A stretch of DNA of 64,000 bases from JAENVU01 sp963756815 (GCA_963756815.1 CAVWPR010000024.1:1-64000), one strand, 5' to 3'. Positions 1 to 12,946 are shown, counted from the stretch's first letter. A program made the numbers and translations. Notes: generated by a model from the letters alone, not told the origin.

Positions 1-3996
<3,996 letters not shown>

Positions 3997-4083
3997 CAGT
4001 TGCCTTCTCTCTTGGTTCTCGGAGCGGTGTTGCCTTCAGTCGTGCCGTCGTGCCGTCGTGCGGGGCCGGGGTGACCGGGCCGG

Positions 4084-7000
4084 TTACGGCATCTGCGCGT
4101 TGCGCCGCGCCTCGTCCTCTTCGTCCGTGCCCCGCTCGGGCCGGCTGAGGTCGATGCCGAGGGCCTCGGTGGTGCGGAACGCGTCCTCGTCGAGCTCGCG
4201 GATGACGATCTCGGCGCCCTCTTCGTCGATGACCTTGACGTTGAGGCAGAGCGCCTGCATCTCCTTGATGAGCACCTTGAAGCTCTCGGGGATTCCCGGC
4301 TCGGGGATGTTCTCGCCCTTGACGATCGCCTCGTAGACCTTCACGCGTCCGAGCACGTCGTCGGACTTGATCGTGAGGATCTCCTGGAGGGCGTAGCTCG
4401 CGCCGTAGGCCTCGAGCGCCCACACCTCCATCTCACCGAAGCGCTGACCGCCGAACTGCGCCTTCCCGCCCAGCGGCTGCTGGGTGATCATCGAGTACGG
4501 GCCGGTCGACCGGGCGTGGATCTTGTCGTCCACGAGGTGGCTCAGCTTCAGGATGTACATGTACCCGACCGTCACCGGCGAGTCGTACGGCTCGCCGTTG
4601 CGGCCGTCGTACAGCGTGACCTTGCCCTCGGTGTTGACGAGGCGACGCCCGTCGGCACCGTCCGGGTGGAGGGTGGCGAAGAGGTTCTGGATCGTGCCCT
4701 GCGCGCCGGCGGCCTCGGACTCGTCCCAGTGGGCACCGTCGAAGACCGGCGTGTTGACCCACACCGCCGGCTCGGTGATCGGACGGGTCTTGCGGGGGCT
4801 GACCGGCGCGACGCGCTGGCCCTCCCAACCGTGCCGGGCCGCGTACCCGAGGTGGGCCTCGAGCACCTGGCCGACGTTCATGCGGCTCGGGACACCGAGC
4901 GGGTTGAGCACGATGTCGACCGGCGTGCCGTCGGCGAGGTGGGGCATGTCCTCGACCGGCAGGATGATCGAGATGACGCCCTTGTTGCCGTGGCGACCGG
5001 CGAGCTTGTCGCCCTCGCTGATCTTGCGCTTCTGGCCGACGTAGACCCGCACGAGCTGGTTCACGCCCGGCGGCAGCTCGTCGCCGTCCTCGCGGCTGAA
5101 CACGCGGACGTCGATGACCTTGCCGTTCTCGCCGTGGGGCACCTTCAGCGACGTGTCGCGGACCTCACGGGCCTTCTCACCGAAGATCGCGCGCAGGAGG
5201 CGCTCCTCCGGCGTGAGCTCGGTCTCACCCTTGGGCGTGACCTTGCCGACGAGGACATCGCCCGGGCCGACCTCGGCACCGATGCGGATGATGCCGCGCT
5301 CGTCGAGGTCCTTCAGGATGTCCTCGGACAGGTTCGGGATGTCGCGCGTGATCTCCTCGGCGCCGAGCTTCGTGTCACGGGCGTCGATCTCGTGCTCCTC
5401 GATGTGGATCGAGGTCAGCACGTCGTCGCGCACGAGCCGCTCGGACAGGATGATCGCGTCCTCGAAGTTCTGACCCTTCCAGGGCATGAACGCCACCAGC
5501 AGGTTCTTGCCGAGCGCGAGCTCACCCTGGTGGGTCGACGGTCCGTCGGCGAGGATGTCGCCCTCCACCACCTGGTCGCCGGCCTTCACCAGCGACTTCT
5601 GGTTGATGCAGGTGCCCTGGTTCGACCGGCGGAACTTCGACAGCCGGTACGTGACCGGCTTGGCGATGTGGTCGTACGCCACGGTGATCGTCGACCCGGT
5701 GACCTCGGTGACGGTGCCGCTGCCCTCGGCGACGTACAGCTCGCCCGCGTCGTTCGCGGCGCGGGCCTCGACGCCGGTGCCGATGTACGGCGCCTCGGGG
5801 CGCAGCGTCGGCACGGCCTGGCGCTGCATGTTGGCGCCCATCAGCGCGCGGTTCGCGTCGTCGTGCTCGAGGAACGGGATCAGCGCCGTGGCGATGGAGA
5901 CCATCTGCTTCGGCGACACGTCCATGTAGTGGACCTCGCCCGGGTCCACGAACGCGACCTCGCCGCGGCCGGCGCGGACCAGCACCTTCTCGTCGGTGAA
6001 CTTGCCGTTGGCGTCGATGACCGCGTTCGCCTGGGCGATGATGTGGCGGTCCTCGTCGTCGGCGGCGAGGTAGTGGATCGTGTCGGTGACGACGCCGTTG
6101 GTGACCAGCCGGTACGGCGTCTCGATGAAGCCGAAGCGGTTGATGCGGGCGTAGCAGGACAGGTAGCCGATGAGGCCGATGTTCGGGCCCTCCGGCGTCT
6201 CGATCGGGCACATCCGGCCGTAGTGGCTCGGGTGCACGTCGCGGACCTCGAAGCCGGCGCGCTCACGGCTCAGACCACCCGGGCCGAGGGCCGACAGACG
6301 CCGCTTGTGCGTCAGGCCCGCGAGCGGGTTCGTCTGGTCCATGAACTGGCTGAGCTGGCTGGAGCCGAAGAACTCCTTGATCGCCGCGACCACCGGTCGG
6401 ATGTTGATCAGGGTCTGCGGCGTGATCGCCTCGACGTCCTGGGTGGTCATGCGCTCGCGCACGACCCGCTCCATGCGGGAGAGGCCGACGCGCACCTGGT
6501 TCATGATCAGCTCGCCCACCGAGCGCACGCGCCGGTTGCCGAAGTGGTCGATGTCGTCGGGGAAGTAGTCGTTCGGCTGGTCGTTCGCGTGCAGCTTCAC
6601 GAGGTAGCTGACCGTCGCGAGGATGTCGGCGCGGCTCATCGTGTACTCGACCGGGCCCGCGTCGGGGTCCGCGTTCGGCACCGGGATGTCCAGGCGCTTC
6701 AGCGTCGCCGCGATCTTCGGGTACTCGTCGACCAGCTTCTTGGTGACCTTGTGGCGCCCGACCTTGGCCATGTCGTAGCGCTTGGGGTTGAAGAAGAGGT
6801 TCTCGATCAGGCTGCGCGCGCTGTCCGGCGTCGGCGGCTCGCCCGGGCGCAGCTTGCGGTAGATGTCGATGAACGCGGCGTCGGCGTTCTCGGTGGAGTC
6901 CTTGTCCAGCGTGTTGCGCATGGAGTCGTACGGGCGGCCCTGCGGGTCGACGATGAGGTTGAGCAACTCCTCCTCGGTCTCACCGAGGCCGAGCGCCTTG

Positions 7001-7578
7001 AGCAGGATCGTGACCGGCTGCTTGCGCTTCCGGTCGATGCGGACGTAGACGACGCCCTTCTTGTCGACCTCGAACTCGAGCCACGCGCCTCGGCCCGGGA
7101 TCATCTTGGCGCTGACGATGTCCTTCTCGGGCGACGTCTTGTCCGGGTTGATGTCGAAGTAGACGCCCGGCGAACGGACGAGCTGGCTCACGACGATCCG
7201 CTCGGTGCCGTTGATGATGAACGTGCCCCGCGCCGTCATCATGGGGAAGTCACCCATGAAGACGGTCTGCTCCTTGATCTCGCCGGTGCCCGCGTTCATG
7301 AAGCGCGCGGTCACGAACAGCGGACGCGCGAACGTCATGTCACGCTCGCGGCACTCGTCCTCGGAGTGCTTCGGCGGGTCGAACACGTGGTCCGACAGCT
7401 CGAGCTTCAGCTGACCGGTGAAGTCCTCGATCGGGCTGATGTCGCGCAGCACCTCCGCGATCCCCTGCTCGAGGAACCACTGGAACGATTCGCGCTGGAC
7501 GGCGATGAGGTCGGGCAGAGCCAGCACCTCACGGAGCTGACCGAACGAATACCGCTCACGGGACGCGAGACGAGTCAA
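4084..7578 (-). CDS. rpoB: RNA polymerase beta subunit
   Basis: Catalytic beta subunit of RNA polymerase, 1164 residues, close to the length of other actinobacterial RpoB. The rifampicin region (about residues 400-430) reads GSSQLSQFMDQTNPLAGLTH followed by KRRLSALGPGG, so D516, H526 and S531 (E. coli numbering) are the sensitive-type residues, while 518 is Thr and 522 is Ala. I chose the TTG start (LTRLASRERYSFG) because GAGGAG lies 5 nt upstream and the N-terminus then aligns with the family; the open frame extends upstream to 7827 through non-coding-looking sequence. Followed by rpoC on the same strand. Intact. Confidence 0.97.
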   Translation of the reverse strand: MTRLASRERYSFGQLREVLALPDLIAVQRESFQWFLEQGIAEVLRDISPIEDFTGQLKLELSDHVFDPPKHSEDECRERDMTFARPLFVTARFMNAGTGEIKEQTVFMGDFPMMTARGTFIINGTERIVVSQLVRSPGVYFDINPDKTSPEKDIVSAKMIPGRGAWLEFEVDKKGVVYVRIDRKRKQPVTILLKALGLGETEEELLNLIVDPQGRPYDSMRNTLDKDSTENADAAFIDIYRKLRPGEPPTPDSARSLIENLFFNPKRYDMAKVGRHKVTKKLVDEYPKIAATLKRLDIPVPNADPDAGPVEYTMSRADILATVSYLVKLHANDQPNDYFPDDIDHFGNRRVRSVGELIMNQVRVGLSRMERVVRERMTTQDVEAITPQTLINIRPVVAAIKEFFGSSQLSQFMDQTNPLAGLTHKRRLSALGPGGLSRERAGFEVRDVHPSHYGRMCPIETPEGPNIGLIGYLSCYARINRFGFIETPYRLVTNGVVTDTIHYLAADDEDRHIIAQANAVIDANGKFTDEKVLVRAGRGEVAFVDPGEVHYMDVSPKQMVSIATALIPFLEHDDANRALMGANMQRQAVPTLRPEAPYIGTGVEARAANDAGELYVAEGSGTVTEVTGSTITVAYDHIAKPVTYRLSKFRRSNQGTCINQKSLVKAGDQVVEGDILADGPSTHQGELALGKNLLVAFMPWKGQNFEDAIILSERLVRDDVLTSIHIEEHEIDARDTKLGAEEITRDIPNLSEDILKDLDERGIIRIGAEVGPGDVLVGKVTPKGETELTPEERLLRAIFGEKAREVRDTSLKVPHGENGKVIDVRVFSREDGDELPPGVNQLVRVYVGQKRKISEGDKLAGRHGNKGVISIILPVEDMPHLADGTPVDIVLNPLGVPSRMNVGQVLEAHLGYAARHGWEGQRVAPVSPRKTRPITEPAVWVNTPVFDGAHWDESEAAGAQGTIQNLFATLHPDGADGRRLVNTEGKVTLYDGRNGEPYDSPVTVGYMYILKLSHLVDDKIHARSTGPYSMITQQPLGGKAQFGGQRFGEMEVWALEAYGASYALQEILTIKSDDVLGRVKVYEAIVKGENIPEPGIPESFKVLIKEMQALCLNVKVIDEEGAEIVIRELDEDAFRTTEALGIDLSRPERGTDEEDEARRNAQMP

Positions 7579-7726
7579 CGCAACTCCTCGGAGTTGAAGG
7601 ATGTGTGCGGGCGCGCGCGGACCGGACACCTCGGAGTTCCAGGGGCGGTACGGGCGGATCGACACGGCTTCGTGGATCCTAGACGCGCATAGCACACCCG
7701 CGCAAGCACAGGCAGCCAGGCAGTCA

Positions 7727-7741
7727 CACCCCTTCGGGGTG
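7727..7741 (-). promoter_or_regulatory. Small GC hairpin upstream of rpoB
   Basis: CACCCC and GGGGTG form a 6-bp stem around a 3-nt loop, 13 nt downstream (in transcription) of the larger hairpin in the rplL-rpoB gap. It is probably part of the same RNA structure; its function is unknown. Confidence 0.4.
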
Positions 7742-7754
7742 GCCGCCTGACGGA

Positions 7755-7782
7755 CCGGGGGAGGATACAAATCCTCCCCCGG
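7755..7782 (-). promoter_or_regulatory. Strong hairpin between rplL and rpoB (putative attenuator or processing site)
   Basis: A perfect 12-bp inverted repeat (CCGGGGGAGGAT / ATCCTCCCCCGG) around a 4-nt loop lies in the 289-nt gap between rplL and rpoB. There is no U-tract after it on the minus strand, so it is not a classic intrinsic terminator. Many bacteria have partial termination or RNase III processing between rplL and rpoB, which is the likeliest role here (inference). The rest of the gap holds the small hairpin listed next and no recognisable gene. Confidence 0.6.
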
Positions 7783-7867
7783 AAGGTCAAGGATCGACTC
7801 TTCGGGCGCTCCGCTCGGACCTCGCAACCGAGGCCGCGGCGGGACGCTCCGCGCCGTTGAAACGGGG

Positions 7868-8257
7868 CTACTTGAGCTCGACCGTGGCGCCGGCGCCCTC
7901 GAGGGCCGCCTTCGCCTTCTCGGCGTCCTCCTTGGACGCCTTCTCGAGCACCGGCTTCGGGGCGTTGTCGACGAGCTCCTTGGCCTCCTTCAGCCCGAGG
8001 CTCGTGAGCGCCCGGACCTCCTTGATGACCTGGATCTTCTTGTCGCCGGCCGCCGCGAGGACGACGTCGAACTCGTCCTTCTCCTCGGCGGCTGCGGCCT
8101 CGCCGCCACCGGCAGCCGGTGCCGCGGCCGCCACGGCCACGGGGGCCGCGGCCGTCACGTCGAACTCCTCCTCGAACTTCTTGAGGAAGTCGTTGAGCTC
8201 CAGGACCGTCATGTTCTTGAAGACGTCCAGGAGCTCGTCGGTGCTCATCGTCGCCAT
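7868..8257 (-). CDS. rplL: Ribosomal protein bL12 (L7/L12)
   Basis: Stalk protein of the 50S subunit that recruits translation factors; 129 residues from ATG (MATMSTDELLDVFKNMTVLE). The N-terminal dimerisation segment, the Ala/Gly-rich hinge (about residues 40-60) and the C-terminal domain (EFDVVLAAAGDKKIQVIKEV) are all visible. A second in-frame ATG lies three codons in (8248). GGAA occurs about 14 nt upstream of the first ATG. It follows rplJ by about 120 nt; the frame is open from rplJ straight into rplL because the rplJ stop appears to have been lost to a one-base error. Confidence 0.95.
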   Translation of the reverse strand: MATMSTDELLDVFKNMTVLELNDFLKKFEEEFDVTAAAPVAVAAAAPAAGGGEAAAAEEKDEFDVVLAAAGDKKIQVIKEVRALTSLGLKEAKELVDNAPKPVLEKASKEDAEKAKAALEGAGATVELK

Positions 8258-8378
8258 TTCGTGGTTCTCGCTTTCCTTGTCCTCGTGCTCCTGCGGAGCG
8301 GGCCGGACGGCCACACTTCGCTGGGTTTCCGGCCGCGAGCGCTTCTGCGTCCCGCTTCGTTCTTGCTCGGTGGTGCGG

Positions 8379-9064
8379 TCAGTCGCCCGTGGGGGCGTCG
8401 GTCTCGACGGCCGGGCGTCACCGGCGTCGGCCTCCGCGGGCGCCTCGGCGGCGGCGTGTCGTCCGTGCGGACGCCTCGGCGCGGGCGTCTCGTCGGCGTC
8501 AGCCGGCGGTGCGGGCGCCTCATCGGCCGGCGGTGCGGCCTCGCCGGCCTCGATCCGCTGGTCGATCAGGGCCTTGATGCCGTAGGCCATGTTGCGGGTG
8601 AAGGCGGAGAACAGGCCGGCAGCCTTGACCATCGGGGCCTGGAACCCGCCGGCGAGCCGGGCCAGGAGCACCTCGCGCGGCGCCACGTCGGCGAGGGCGG
8701 TGACGTCCCGTGCGTCGAGCACGTTCGTGCCGAGCAGGCCGCCCTTCACCACCAGCGCGGCGTTGGTCCGGCCGAAGTCGCGCAGCGCCTTGGCCGCGAT
8801 CACCGCGTCGCCCTTCACGAACGCGATGGCCGTCGGGCCCTCGAGCATCGGGATGAGCTCGGCGAGCCCGGCCTCCTCGGCCGCCCGGCGCGCCAGGGTG
8901 TTCTTGAAGATCTTGAAGTCGGTACCGGCGGGGCGCAGTGCGCCGCGGAGCTCGGCGAGCTCGCTCACCTTGAGCCCTCGGTACTCGGTCAGGACCGCGG
9001 CGTCGGAGTCCGTGAGCCGATCACGGATCTCGGCGACCGCTGCCACCTTCTCGGGTCTGGCCAC
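8379..9064 (-). CDS. rplJ: Ribosomal protein uL10 (one-base shift near the 3' end)
   Basis: Base of the ribosomal stalk; binds 23S rRNA and bL12 dimers. The GTG start (VARPEKVAAVAEIRDRL) has GAGAGGA upstream and fits the family; the frame is open 13 codons further. Core motifs such as TEYRGLKVSELAELR and NTLARRA are clear. As read, the frame has no stop before rplL. A single missing base around 8407-8418 would instead give an acidic tail ending in TGA at 8379, which I take as the real end. Preceded by an L10-type leader RNA. Confidence 0.88.
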
Positions 9065-9134
9065 GCTGGCTGACGTCCTCTCGCTCCGGTCCGGGGGCCG
9101 CACACGACCACCGACGGACCCGGAGGGGGTCGGT

Positions 9135-9215
9135 CAGGATCGCCTCGTCCGGCGGGCGGGCCCATTACCGCCCCGAGGGGCGACCGGAGGTCTGCGGCGT
9201 GAAGATCTCGAGGGT
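9135..9215 (-). promoter_or_regulatory. L10 leader RNA (autoregulatory r-protein leader)
   Basis: The minus-strand sequence between rplA and rplJ contains GCCGCAGACC, a GC stem closed by CCCTCGGGG, GGTAATGGGCC and a closing GC-rich strand. This arrangement and the TAATGGGC segment resemble the ribosomal protein L10 leader, to which the L10-L12 complex binds to repress rplJL translation. Position, immediately before rplJ, is right. Recognised by eye only; a covariance-model search would settle it. Confidence 0.6.
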
Positions 9216-9221
9216 CCGACC

Positions 9222-9946
9222 CTAGTCGGTCGGGCCGCCCGACCATCTCGTCGAGCTTGGCGCGGTTCGGGTCGACCTTCACACCGGGGCCCATCGTCGA
9301 GGACAGGCTCACGCTGCGCAGGTACCGGCCCTTGGCCGACGGCGGGCTTGGCCCGCAGCAGCTCGTCGAGCACCGCCGAGTAGTTCGCCGCGAGCGCCGT
9401 GCGGTCGAAGCTGACCTTGCCGAGCGGCACGTGCACGTTGCCGTACCGGTCGGTGCGGTACTCGACCTTCCCGGCCTTGAACTCCGAGACCGCCTTGGCG
9501 ACGTCGGGCGTCACCGTGCCGGTCTTCGGGTTCGGCATCAGGCCGCGCGGGCCGAGCGAGCGGCCGAGCTTGCCGACCTGACCCATGAGGTCGGGCGTGG
9601 CGATGGCGACGTCGAAGTCCATGAACCCGCCCTCGACACGCGCCACGAGGTCCTCGGCGCCGACGATGTCCGCGCCCGCCTCCTCGGCGGCACGGGCCGC
9701 GTCACCCTGGGCGAAGACCGCCACGCGCACGCTCTTGCCGGTGCCCTCGGGCAACGACACGGTGCCGCGCAGCATCTGGTCCGCCTTGCGGGGGTCGACG
9801 CCGAGCCGGAACGCCGCCTCGACCGTCTCGTCGAACTTCGCCGGGGCGAGGGTCTTCACGAGGTCGAGTGCCTCGACGGGATCGTGGAGCTGGTCCCGGT
9901 CGAACCGCTTGCCCGCGTCCGAGTACTTCTTGCCGTGCTTGGTCAC
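9222..9946 (-). CDS. rplA: Ribosomal protein uL1 (two one-base shifts)
   Basis: L1-stalk protein of the 50S subunit and often a translational repressor of its own operon. Starts GTG with GAGGAG 8 nt upstream (VTKHGKKYSDAGKRFDRD). Family motifs: GVDPRKADQMLRGTVSLP and GRSLGPRGLMPNPKTGTVT. After ELLRAKPA (about 9340) one extra base moves the frame; the continuation SAKGRYLRSVSLSSTMGPG matches L1. A second extra G in a GGG run near 9236 hides the natural TAG at 9222. About 240 residues when repaired, normal for L1. Confidence 0.9.
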
Positions 9947-10027
9947 GCTGCGCTCCTCTCGAGCTCCCTCGGTGGTCCCGGGATCCGGTGGCGAGGTGGT
10001 CCGCCGGCGGGGTCGTGCGGCCCGGCG

Positions 10028-10453
10028 TCAGACGACGTCGAGACCCATGGATCGTGCGGTGCCCTCGACCTGGGCCATCGCGCCGTCGAGGTCGATCGCG
10101 TTGAGGTCGGGCATCTTCTGCTCGGCGATGGCGCGGACCTGGTCCTTGGTGACCTTGCCCGCCTTCTCGCGCGGCGTCAACGACGAGCCCTTCTCGATGC
10201 CCGCGGCCTGCCGGAGCAGGAACGGCGTCGGCGGCGTCTTGGTGACGAACGTGAACGTCCGGTCCTCGTAGATCGAGATGTCCACCGGGATGATCTGACC
10301 CCGCTGGTTCTCGGTCGCCGCGTTGTACGCCTTGCAGAAGTCCATGATGTTGATGCCGTGCGGGCCCAACGCCGTCCCCACGGGCGGCGCGGGCGTCGCC
10401 CCGCCGGCCTGGATCTGGATCTTCACCACTGCGGCGAGCTTCTTCTTCGCCAT
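10028..10453 (-). CDS. rplK: Ribosomal protein uL11
   Basis: GTPase-centre protein of the 50S subunit; 141 residues, full length. N-terminal domain with the conserved Pro-rich segment (GGATPAPPVGTALGPHGINI) and the C-terminal rRNA-binding domain (TKTPPTPFLLRQAAGIEKGS) are intact. ATG start with GGAG about 9 nt upstream. It follows nusG after a 230-nt gap, which contains an inverted repeat around TCCGGCTCCAGCCGGA but nothing else I recognise, and precedes rplA by 81 nt. Confidence 0.97.
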   Translation of the reverse strand: MAKKKLAAVVKIQIQAGGATPAPPVGTALGPHGINIMDFCKAYNAATENQRGQIIPVDISIYEDRTFTFVTKTPPTPFLLRQAAGIEKGSSLTPREKAGKVTKDQVRAIAEQKMPDLNAIDLDGAMAQVEGTARSMGLDVV

Positions 10454-10683
10454 CTCTGATTGCTCCGTTCACTGCGAACCGGACTCGCCCGGCCGCATCT
10501 CGTTCGTTCGATCGTCGGTTGTCTCGAGTGGCACGGTTCGCGGCCGTTCACTCCGCGGTGCGCACTCCGCAGGCTCCGTGCGCGGGTGCGCCGGGCTCGC
10601 GTTGTTGCTCTGGCAGCTTCGACCCGTCGCCATCCGGCTGGAGCCGGACGGATTCGGGAGACCCGACAGTCTCGTCGTTGGGC

Positions 10684-11513
10684 CTAGAGCTTGGCCACCT
10701 GGCCGAACTCGAGCTCCACCGGGGTCTCGCGGCCGAAGATGTTCACCAGCACCTTGAGCTTCGAGCGGTCGACGTCGATCTCGCTGATCGCGCCGTTGAA
10801 GTCGGCGAACGGGCCGGAGGTGACCCGCACCTGCTCGCCGACCTCGTACTCGAGCCGCGGGCCGGACCTTCTTCTCCTGCTGGCCCTCGCGCTGCTCGCC
10901 CTTGCCGAGCCACTCCTCCACCTCGCGGCGGGTGAGCGGTGTCGGCTTGGCGCCGCTGCCCACGAAGCCGGTGACACCCGGCGTGTTGCGCACCACGTAC
11001 CACGACTCGTCGTCGAGCGCGAGCCGGATGAGCAGGTAGCCCGGCCAGACCTTCTTCTGCACGACCACCTTGCGGCCGTTCTTGAACTCGATGACGTCCT
11101 CCATCGGGATGACGACCTCGAAGATGCGCTCCTCGACGTTCATCGAGCGGACGCGGCTCGCCAGGTTCTGCTTGACCTTGTTCTCGTAGCCCGCGTAGGT
11201 GTGCACCACGAACCAGCGGCCGGGCCGGTCGTACGGGCTCGGCTCGTCCTCGAGCTCCTCCTCGTCCTCGTCGACTCGTCGACGTCGAGGATCTCGGCGC
11301 CACCGGGCAGCTCGACCGTCTCGGCCGGTGCGATCTCGACCGTCGTCGTCCTCGGTCGCATCGGGCTCCGCGTCGACGGCGTCCACGGCCGGTGCGGACG
11401 CGAGCTCCTCGCCGGCGTCGCCGGCGGCGCGCGTCGGCCTCGGCCGCGGTGGTCACGTCGGTGTCACCGCTTTCGGACGCGAAGGGATTCGAGAAATCGT
11501 CGGTCACAGTCAT
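10684..11513 (-). CDS. nusG: Transcription termination/antitermination factor NusG (several one-base shifts)
   Basis: Links RNA polymerase to ribosome or Rho. NGN domain: GRWFVVHTYAGYENKVKQNL through WPGYLLIRLALDDESWYVVR and NTPGVTGFVG; KOW domain at the C-terminus: GEQVRVTSGPFADFNGAIS. The N-terminus is a long acidic extension (MTVTDDFSNPFASESGDTDV...), as in other actinobacterial NusG. About three shifts lie in the repetitive acidic region (11270-11440) and one near 10866 between NGN and KOW. ATG lies 4 nt after the secE stop, so the two are probably translationally coupled. Confidence 0.9.
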
Positions 11514-11517
11514 CGGC

Positions 11518-11806
11518 TCAGTCGTAGAGGAAGAGGACGCCCTTGGCGAACAGGTAGTCGGCGCCGAAGATCAGGCGTGGTCATCACGACGATCGCGATC
11601 AGCACGATGATCGTGGAGTTGATGACCTCGTTCTTGGTCGGCCATGCGACCTTGCGGAGCTCGCCGCGGACCTCCATGAAGAACTGCGTCGGGCTGGTGC
11701 GCTCGGAGGTGTGCGACGGCGCGGGCTGCTTGCGCTCGGGGCGCTTCGGCTGGTCGGCGCCCTGCTTCTGGGCCATCCGCCGCATCTGTCGGTTCTGTTG
11801 GTTCAC
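11518..11806 (-). CDS. secE: Preprotein translocase subunit SecE (one shift near 3' end)
   Basis: Single-span subunit of the SecYEG translocon. GTG start (VNQQNRQMRRMAQKQ) with AGGAAGG 8 nt upstream. Family core: FFMEVRGELRKVAWPTKNEV, then one hydrophobic helix. At about 11573 the frame shifts; the repaired C-terminus reads IFGADYLFAKGVLFLYD and ends in TGA at 11518. About 95 residues, typical for the actinobacterial form with its basic N-terminal extension. It lies between tRNA-Trp and nusG, the usual position. Confidence 0.9.
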
Positions 11807-11863
11807 CGCTTCGGCCTTCCTGGGACGTGTCCCCGGCTGGTCATTCGTGCTGCGTGTTCGGAG

Positions 11864-11938
11864 CAGGGCAGGAGGGACTCGAACCCCCAACCGCCGGTTT
11901 TGGAGACCGGAGCTCTGCCAAATTCGAGCTACTGCCCT
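11864..11938 (-). tRNA. tRNA-Trp (CCA anticodon)
   Basis: Cloverleaf of 75 nt: acceptor AGGGCAG/CTGCCCT, D arm GCTC/GAGC, anticodon stem CCGGT/ACCGG with loop CTCCAAA (anticodon CCA), T arm with TTCGAGT. Discriminator G; the 3' CCA is not encoded. It sits just upstream of secE, the usual actinobacterial place for tRNA-Trp. Confidence 0.95.
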
Positions 11939-12030
11939 CCGGGCGCGCGGGGGCCGGACCTCGGATCCTAGCCGCGACCCGGCGGAGGTCTCATGCCGGG
12001 AATCCGCCGCCCACGGGGCCTCGGCGCGCG

Positions 12031-12393
12031 TCAGCCGGCCAGCAGGCGGCGGCGGGAGCGGGCGGCGATCACCGCGGCGGTCGCGGCACCGGCCACGGCC
12101 GCGCCACCGAGCGCGGCGCCGGCCACGACCACCCGGCGGCCGGTCAGGATCGAGCGCGCGACCCGCCGCTCACCCTCGGCCGCCAGGGCGTTCAGCGTCT
12201 GTGCGAGCCCGCCCGGCGCCGGTTCCAGGTACGTGGTGCGCAGCGCGCCGAGTCCGCGGAGCAGGCGGCGGTAGCGGGCCAGCTCGGCCTGGCAGCGCAG
12301 GTCCGAGTCGATGAAGGCACGGGTGCGGTCGTCCAGGACCACCGTGCCGTCCACCAGACCCGGGATCAGATCGGCGACGTCGTCATACCGCAC
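12031..12393 (-). CDS. Small membrane anti-sigma-like protein
   Basis: About 120 residues, GTG start overlapping the sigma factor stop by 11 nt, so almost certainly its translational partner. The N-terminal half (DLIPGLVDGTVVLDDRTRAF, then RCQAELARYRRLLRGL) has the layout of a zf-HC2 anti-sigma domain, but only one cysteine remains: the His and first Cys ligands are absent, so zinc binding is unlikely. The C-terminal 35 residues are an Ala/Val/Gly-rich membrane helix followed by RSRRRLLAG. I infer a membrane-bound antagonist of the ECF sigma factor; homology itself is weak. Confidence 0.65.
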   Translation of the reverse strand: MRYDDVADLIPGLVDGTVVLDDRTRAFIDSDLRCQAELARYRRLLRGLGALRTTYLEPAPGGLAQTLNALAAEGERRVARSILTGRRVVVAGAALGGAAVAGAATAAVIAARSRRRLLAG

Positions 12394-12946
12394 GAGACGA
12401 CCTCTTCTCCTCGAACACCGCGTCCCGGAGCCGCTTCCGGGCCCGGTGGAGCCGCACCTTCGCGGCCGACAGCGAGATCCCCAGCTCCTCGGCGATCGCC
12501 TCGTGGGGCAGGCCGTACACGTCGCGGAGCACCACGACCGCGCGGAGCTTCGGTGGGAGATCGTCGACGGCACGCGCGATCTCGGCGAGGTCGAGGCTCG
12601 TCTCGGCCATCGCCTCGGGCTGGGCCTCGTGGCGGGCATCGGCCGGCTCGAACCCCGGCAGCAGCGGCTCGGTGCGGGTGCGGCGGCGGCGTGACAGGTG
12701 CGTCGACGCGCAGTTGGCGGTGATCCGGTACAGCCAGGTGCTGAGCGCAGCGTCACCGCGGAACTTGCCGATGCCCTTCCAGGCCCGGAGATAGGCGTCC
12801 TGGACCACGTCGCGTGCGTCCTCCTCGTTCCCGGTGAGTCGGACGGCCAGGGTGAAGAGATCGACATAGGTCCGTCGCACCAGCTCGTCGAACGCCTCGC
12901 GGTCGCCGTGCTGCGCGGATTGGATCAGTTCGGTCTCGTCAACCAT
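12383..12946 (-). CDS. ECF (sigma-70 group 4) RNA polymerase sigma factor
   Basis: 187 residues. Region 2: AFDELVRRTYVDLFTLAVRL, then NEEDARDVVQDAYLRAWKGI and FRGDAALSTWLYRITANCAS. Region 4: LPPKLRAVVVLRDVYGLPHE and AEELGISLSAAKVRLHRARK. These are RpoE/SigE-type signatures. ATG start with GGAG 6 nt upstream. It overlaps the downstream membrane protein, giving a sigma/anti-sigma pair. The pair sits between rpmG and tRNA-Trp/secE, a stretch with other genes in well-known actinobacteria. Its regulon is unknown. Confidence 0.93.
   Translation of the reverse strand: MVDETELIQSAQHGDREAFDELVRRTYVDLFTLAVRLTGNEEDARDVVQDAYLRAWKGIGKFRGDAALSTWLYRITANCASTHLSRRRRTRTEPLLPGFEPADARHEAQPEAMAETSLDLAEIARAVDDLPPKLRAVVVLRDVYGLPHEAIAEELGISLSAAKVRLHRARKRLRDAVFEEKRSSRAV

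Noticed and set aside
12031..12867. 278-residue minus-strand frame fusing antisigma and sigma regions
   Set aside because: Its first two thirds are an out-of-frame reading of the sigma gene; only the last 120 codons belong to a real protein.
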